Shown here: positions 59,892 to 64,000 of the stretch, piece by piece
Layout of the letters: each line of letters starts with the position of its first letter
Numbering within the stretch: position 1 is the first letter of the stretch
Assembly (NCBI RefSeq): GCF_963517015.1
Contig: NZ_CAUQDV010000001.1
Location: 1,246,001 to 1,310,000 of the forward strand
Direction of reading: 5' to 3'
From: an uncultured Devosia sp.
GTDB taxonomy: Bacteria; Pseudomonadota; Alphaproteobacteria; Rhizobiales; Devosiaceae
Length of the DNA: 64,000 nucleotides
Position numbers and translations under genes: made by a program
The notes under the pieces: model-generated
Database searches by the model: none
Seen by the model: only the letters and a program-made list of their open reading frames with translations
What the model was told of the DNA's origin: nothing

Positions 59892-60890
59892 CTAGTCCAG
59901 CGCGATGATCTCGGTGGGGGGCACGTCCTGGCCCTCGATCTCGAGCACGCCATCATAATCTGCAGCGAGGAAAGCGCCGGACACGGCATGCGGATAGTTT
60001 ACCGTCTCGCCCATGTTGCCCTTGAGGAAGCAATTGGGGCCAACCTTGGCGGCTGGATCGAGATTGGCCGTCATGGCGCTGCACTCGGCGTTTTCGAGGC
60101 AGGCGGCAAAGCATTGCTCGAGATTTTCGGTGCGGATCTTCTCGATATCCGAGCCGTAGAAATCGACGCCCTCGTAGATGGCAAAACGCGGTACGCTGCT
60201 GGGGGCTGTGGTGTCGGTTCCGGTATCGGTATCGTCGGTCGAGGCTGTCTGGGTTTCTTCGCCGCCGCGCTGCGGGCGCATGGCGGTCAGCACGACTTCG
60301 GGGACAGCGCGGAACTCGGCGACGAGGCTCTTGAGCTGACCGTGGTTGCGGTTGATGCCGAGCCGGTCGACTTCGCCCTGACTGAAAATATACATGTCGT
60401 CAGAAGGGGTTCGCAGCATGCGACTGATGACTTCCTGGGGCGTGTCGAAACGCGCCAGCATGTCGAGAATGTCGGAAACGACGAATTGGGCCTGGGACGT
60501 GCTGTCCTCGCCGCCGTAGAACTGGTGAACGCCCAGTTCGCCCTGGTCGAGGCGCGAAGCGCCCGACAGGAAGATGTAGGAACAGGCCGAGTGGCAGCCA
60601 AAGGTCGGCGGAATATAGGTGTTGATGCCGCGCAGGTGAATTTCGTCGGCCAGCAGGAGGCCACCGGTCACCGATCCGCCGTCGCTGGACAGCACCAGCG
60701 TCTTCAGATTGGGCTGGCGCGACATGACGGTCTTGAATTCAAGCGGGGTCTGCGCGGTGATGTCCCCCGCCAGAATAGCGAATTCAGAATCCTGTCCCAT
60801 GATGATGAACGAGCCGTGGCGCTCCACGCTTTGCGCCATGGCCGGCGTCGCGCAAAGCATGAGGGCCAAGAAGGCTGACCATAGACGCAT
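59892..60890 (-). CDS. Periplasmic ClpP-like protein with C-terminal PAN/Apple-like domain
   Basis: 332 residues with a signal peptide ending AMAQ (residue 20). Residues about 25-200 have a ClpP/crotonase-type fold as in COG3904 periplasmic proteins: LSSDGGSVTGGLLLADEI, the nucleophile-region CHSACSYIFLSG (Ser101) and GVHQFYGG (candidate His122). A Thr/Asp-rich linker (about 208-232) leads to a C-terminal domain of about 80 residues with cysteines in EQCFAACLENAECSAMT and NCFLKG, the PAN/Apple pattern used for protein or sugar binding. Possibly a surface-tethered peptidase; activity is not shown. Divergent from lpd. Confidence 0.75.
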   Translation of the reverse strand: MRLWSAFLALMLCATPAMAQSVERHGSFIIMGQDSEFAILAGDITAQTPLEFKTVMSRQPNLKTLVLSSDGGSVTGGLLLADEIHLRGINTYIPPTFGCHSACSYIFLSGASRLDQGELGVHQFYGGEDSTSQAQFVVSDILDMLARFDTPQEVISRMLRTPSDDMYIFSQGEVDRLGINRNHGQLKSLVAEFRAVPEVVLTAMRPQRGGEETQTASTDDTDTGTDTTAPSSVPRFAIYEGVDFYGSDIEKIRTENLEQCFAACLENAECSAMTANLDPAAKVGPNCFLKGNMGETVNYPHAVSGAFLAADYDGVLEIEGQDVPPTEIIALD

Positions 60891-61149
60891 TCGCTAAGTC
60901 TCCTGAACAACACGTGTTTTTCTAATTGGTTAAAGTGGGCCGAGTCCAGAGCCGAGTTCAAAGCGCTTAAAATGCGCGCTATTGCCGCAATGAACTTATC
61001 CCCCTCCGCCAAACTGGTCTTATTGTTTAGGAGGTTTGCCCGGATAGCTCTTTTTCCGCCGCGCGTGGTGGTCTATTGGTGTGTCCGGCATTAACTAATC
61101 CTGATCGGGCCGAGAGGGCCCGCAGCACTAAACAGTTTCGGGGCTTCAA

Positions 61150-62559
61150 ATGGCAGACGCGTACGATCTCACCATCATCGGCTCGGGTCCGGGCGGCTAT
61201 GTCGCTGCGATCCGCGCGGCACAGCTTGGGATGAAGGTGGCCGTCGTCGAGAAATGGGCAACCCATGGCGGTACTTGCCTCAATATCGGTTGCATTCCCT
61301 CCAAGGCGCTGCTGCATGCGTCGGAGCTGTTCGAAGAGGCGGGCCATAGCTTCAAGGGCCTTGGCATCGACATTCCGACGCCGGTCCTCAACCTGCCGCA
61401 GATGATGAACCACAAGTCCGAAACCGTGGCGGCCAATGTCGGCGGCGTGGACTATCTGTTCAAGAAGAACAAGATCACCCCGATCCGCGGCATTGGGACG
61501 ATCACGGCACCGGGCAAGGTCCTGGTGACGCCGCAGACCGGTGCTGCGACCGAGATCGAGACGAAAAACATCGTGATTGCAACAGGTTCGGTGTCGGCCG
61601 GCCTGCCGGGCATCGAGATCGACGAGAAGCAGATCGTGACCTCTACCGGCGCGCTGACGCTGGAAAAGGTGCCGGGCAAGCTGCTGGTGATCGGCGCCGG
61701 CGTGATCGGGCTCGAGCTCGGTTCGGTCTGGGCGCGCCTGGGTGCGCAGGTGACGGTCGTCGAATATCTCGACCGCATCCTGCCGGGCATGGATAGCGAA
61801 GTGGCGCGGCAGTTCCAGCGCATGCTGCAGAAGCAGGGCATGGAGTTCAAGCTGTCGAGCAAGGTCGCTGGAATCGACAAGCAGGAAGACGGTTCGCTCA
61901 AGGTGCGGATCGAGCCGGCCAAGGGCGGCGACATGGAAATGTTGAGCGCTGACGTGGCTTTGGTGGCGATCGGCCGCAAGCCCTTCACCGAAGGCCTGGG
62001 GCTCGACATCGTCGGGGTGGCGCTGGACGAGCGTGGCCGGGTTCGCGTCGATCAGCATTACAAGACTTCGGTCGACGGCATCTATGCGATCGGCGACGTG
62101 ATTGCCGGGCCGATGCTGGCGCACAAGGCCGAGGACGAGGGCATTGCCATTGCCGAAATCCTCAATGGCCAGGCTGGTCATGTGAATTATTCTGCAATCC
62201 CGGCAGTGGTTTACACCAATCCGGAAATCGCTTCGGTCGGCAAGACCGAGGATGAATTGAAGGCCGCCGGTGTCGAATACAAGATCGGCAAATTCCCCTT
62301 CACCGCCAATGGTCGTGCCAAGGCGATGCTGGCGACGCAGGGCTTTGTGAAGATTCTGAGCGATGTGGCGACCGACCGGGTGCTCGGCGCGCATATCGTG
62401 GGCGAGAATGCCGGCGAGATGATCCACGAACTGGTGGTGTTGATGGAATTTTCTGGCTCCTCAGAAGACCTTGCACGTTCGACGCATGCCCATCCGACGC
62501 TGTCGGAAGCGGTGCGCGAGGCGGCGCTGTCGCTGGGCGACGGCGCGATCCACATCTAG
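61150..62559 (+). CDS. lpd: Dihydrolipoyl dehydrogenase (E3)
   Basis: 469-residue flavoprotein. The FAD loop is [12 protein letters not shown], the redox disulphide Cys43-x4-Cys48 lies in [13 protein letters not shown], the NAD loop is [15 protein letters not shown], and the C-terminal catalytic His-Glu is in [13 protein letters not shown]. It reoxidises the lipoyl group of SucB. Although on the same strand as sucAB, it is separated by three genes, two of them on the other strand, and by a terminator, so it has an independent promoter in the 259-base divergent gap at 60891-61149. Confidence 0.97.
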   Translation: MADAYDLTIIGSGPGGYVAAIRAAQLGMKVAVVEKWATHGGTCLNIGCIPSKALLHASELFEEAGHSFKGLGIDIPTPVLNLPQMMNHKSETVAANVGGVDYLFKKNKITPIRGIGTITAPGKVLVTPQTGAATEIETKNIVIATGSVSAGLPGIEIDEKQIVTSTGALTLEKVPGKLLVIGAGVIGLELGSVWARLGAQVTVVEYLDRILPGMDSEVARQFQRMLQKQGMEFKLSSKVAGIDKQEDGSLKVRIEPAKGGDMEMLSADVALVAIGRKPFTEGLGLDIVGVALDERGRVRVDQHYKTSVDGIYAIGDVIAGPMLAHKAEDEGIAIAEILNGQAGHVNYSAIPAVVYTNPEIASVGKTEDELKAAGVEYKIGKFPFTANGRAKAMLATQGFVKILSDVATDRVLGAHIVGENAGEMIHELVVLMEFSGSSEDLARSTHAHPTLSEAVREAALSLGDGAIHI

Positions 62560-62614
62560 CGCAAGCAGACCGCAAGCATGCCGCAGGTTTGCTTGCGCAT
62601 TGCTGGTTGATTGC

Positions 62615-62647
62615 AGGGGTTCCGGCATGCCGGGGCCCCTTTCTTTT
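62615..62647 (+). terminator. Terminator after lpd
   Basis: AGGGGTTCCGGCA (62615-62627) pairs with TGCCGGGGCCCCT (62628-62640), with two mismatches at the centre of each arm, followed by TTCTTTT. A second inverted repeat GCGCAAGCA/TGCTTGCGC lies just before it (62559-62598, starting within the lpd stop codon). Confidence 0.8.
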
Positions 62648-62665
62648 GTCCAAGACGAAATTCAT

Positions 62666-62690
62666 CATACAAGTTGACCGGTTTTGTATG
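62666..62690 (+). promoter_or_regulatory. Candidate operator upstream of the TRAP binding-protein gene
   Basis: CATACAA (62666-62672) and TTGTATG (62684-62690) form a perfect 7-bp inverted repeat with an 11-base spacer. TTGACC (62674) and TTGACT (62691) nearby could serve as -35 elements. This AT-rich stretch stands out in a GC-rich gap and lies about 145 bases before the gene it probably controls. The regulator is not in the window. Confidence 0.45.
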
Positions 62691-62832
62691 TTGACTTGTT
62701 CTTTTGTCTTCCATACCAGTTTTGGGACGCGGTGTTCTGTCTTGAGGATGAGAGAATATCGACGCTGAACGGCAGGGGTCGCCAACGGCGCGGAGGACGA
62801 GCCGGATCGCTGCCACCTTTGGGAGGATCAAC

Positions 62833-63813
62833 ATGTTTCATCTGCCTAGACTGGCAGCGATGGCGCTTGTCGCCACGTCGCTGATGGCCTCGACGGCCAG
62901 CGCACAGACCGTGCTGCGTTCGTCGGACACGCATCCCGATGGCTATCCGACCGTGGAAGCGGTCAAGCATTTCGGCGAGCTGCTCAAGGAAAAGACCGAC
63001 GGCCGCTACGCGGTGGAAGTGTTCCACTCGGCACAGCTCGGCCAGGAGGCCGACACGATCGAGCAGACGCAGTTCGGCGTCATCGATATGAACCGCATTT
63101 CCATCGGCGCCTTCGGCACGCAGGTGCCGGAAGCCACCGTGACGCAGCTGCCCTATATCTTCCGTTCGGCCGATCACTTCCACAATGTGCTCGATGGCCC
63201 GATCGGCGAGGAAATCCTGGCGGCCTTCGACAAGGTGGATGTGGTGGCGCTGGCCTTTTACGACGGCGGGGCGCGCTCGTTCTACAATAGCGAAAAGCCG
63301 ATCAATTCCCCGGCGGATCTGGCGGGCATGAAGCTGCGCGTGATGCAGTCGGATATTTTCGTCGACATGGTTGGTGCGCTGGGCGGTAATGCGACGCCCA
63401 TGCCTTATGGCGAAGTCTATTCGGCCATCGAGACCGGCGTGATCGAGGGCGCCGAGAACAATTACCCGAGCTATGACACGGCCGGTCATGCCGAAGTGGC
63501 CAAGTATTTCTCGCTCGACGAGCATCTGATGGTGCCCGAAGTGCTGGTGGTCTCCAAGGTGATCTGGGACGGGCTGACGCCGGAAGACCAGGCGCTGTTC
63601 CGCGAAGCCGCCAAGGAATCGGTGGCGCATCAGCGCGAGCTGTGGACGGCCAAGGAGGCCGAGTCCAAGGCGGCGGTCGAGGCGCTGGGTGCCACGATCA
63701 ACGAGGTGGACAAGCAGCCGTTCATCGACGCCATGGGGCCGGTCTATGAGAAATATGTCACCGACCCGGCGCTGATCGAGCTGGTGGAGCGGATCCGGGC
63801 GACTGAGGGGTGA
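62833..63813 (+). CDS. TRAP transporter substrate-binding protein, DctP family
   Basis: 326 residues with a signal peptide of about 24 residues (ending ASAQ) and GGGAGG before the ATG. The DctP fold is clear: [50 protein letters not shown], the ligand-binding Arg in [11 protein letters not shown] and [20 protein letters not shown]. It captures an organic acid (sugar acid or dicarboxylate) for a sodium-driven importer. The DctQ and DctM membrane subunits are not inside the window; they may lie beyond the end or elsewhere. Confidence 0.94.
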   Translation: MFHLPRLAAMALVATSLMASTASAQTVLRSSDTHPDGYPTVEAVKHFGELLKEKTDGRYAVEVFHSAQLGQEADTIEQTQFGVIDMNRISIGAFGTQVPEATVTQLPYIFRSADHFHNVLDGPIGEEILAAFDKVDVVALAFYDGGARSFYNSEKPINSPADLAGMKLRVMQSDIFVDMVGALGGNATPMPYGEVYSAIETGVIEGAENNYPSYDTAGHAEVAKYFSLDEHLMVPEVLVVSKVIWDGLTPEDQALFREAAKESVAHQRELWTAKEAESKAAVEALGATINEVDKQPFIDAMGPVYEKYVTDPALIELVERIRATEG

Positions 63814-63841
63814 GGGAGCACCGAGGGCGCCCCACCCACGA

Positions 63842-63991
63842 TGTCACCCCGGCCTTGAGCTGGGGTCCATCCCGGAAGGGCGCCACGGCCGCAAGGTCGC
63901 TGTGACGAGCACGGCGACCTTGCGGCAGTGTGCCACTCGGCCGCAGGCCTCATGGCCTTCTCGCCTAAAATCGCTCCACCGGAGCGATTTT
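63842..63991. repeat. Intergenic palindromic repeat region at window end
   Basis: After the TRAP gene the sequence to the window edge is non-coding and rich in inverted repeats: CCCCGGCC-ttgagc-TGGGG near 63848; GCCGCAAGGTCGC (63888-63900) with its exact complement (63914-63926); and AAAATCGCTCC (63967-63977) with GGAGCGATTTT (63981-63991). The last could also act as a terminator. It looks like a composite of dispersed palindromic elements. Confidence 0.6.
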
Positions 63992-64000
63992 GCCCTGCGG

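Overview
The window is a GC-rich chromosomal segment of an alphaproteobacterium, most likely order Hyphomicrobiales and Devosia-like. This is inferred from protein style, the mdh-suc-lpd TCA cluster, yejBEF, an Omp19-like lipoprotein and GC-rich intergenic palindromes; no rRNA or marker was available to fix the taxon. I see no tRNA, rRNA, CRISPR array, insertion sequence or phage gene. Coding density is high, and many neighbouring genes overlap by 1-4 bases.

Layout. (1) 1-12654: the 3' part of a LacI-type regulator, then a nine-gene catabolic operon. It has an Opp/Dpp-type ABC importer (binding protein, two permeases, two ATPases), a DUF2264 putative glycosidase, a 2-hydroxyacid dehydrogenase, a hexapeptide-acyltransferase/alpha-alpha-toroid fusion and a ThuA-like protein. 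The promoter carries an array of TTGCG boxes. (2) 12655-17401: a methyltransferase, motAB, an acetyl-esterase, a YciE/DUF892 stress protein and a DUF2934 protein. (3) 17418-20957: efp, facing epmA-epmB and a kinase-like gene. (4) 20954-25134: an AcoR-like sigma-54 activator divergent from an aldehyde dehydrogenase plus DUF779 partner; an exact -24/-12 promoter lies between them. (5) 25222-31566: an unknown membrane protein, a GST, an unusual split Rieske oxygenase, an EEP-family hydrolase and a YdfG-like SDR. (6) 31727-41380: MacA/MacB and TamA/TamB. (7) 41452-47195: yejB-yejE-yejF-yejA on the minus strand. (8) 47383-49624: a small DUF2007-like protein, an Omp19-like inhibitor lipoprotein and zapE. 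(9) 49767-62559: mdh, sucC, two small genes, sucD, sucA, sucB, three envelope genes, lpd. (10) 62833-64000: a TRAP binding protein and palindromic intergenic DNA.

How the genes work together. Region 1 would import an oligosaccharide or glycoside, cleave it and oxidise the product under LacI control. Region 3 makes EF-P and the two enzymes that beta-lysylate it. Region 4 is an alcohol/acetaldehyde oxidation switch. Region 9 supplies malate dehydrogenase, succinyl-CoA synthetase and the complete 2-oxoglutarate dehydrogenase complex.

The strongest candidates for something undescribed are: the Rieske system at 27200-29888, where the catalytic subunit has lost its own iron-sulfur ligands and the Rieske domain sits on the reductase; the structured leader and terminator in front of sucA; and the region 1 operon with its fusion protein.
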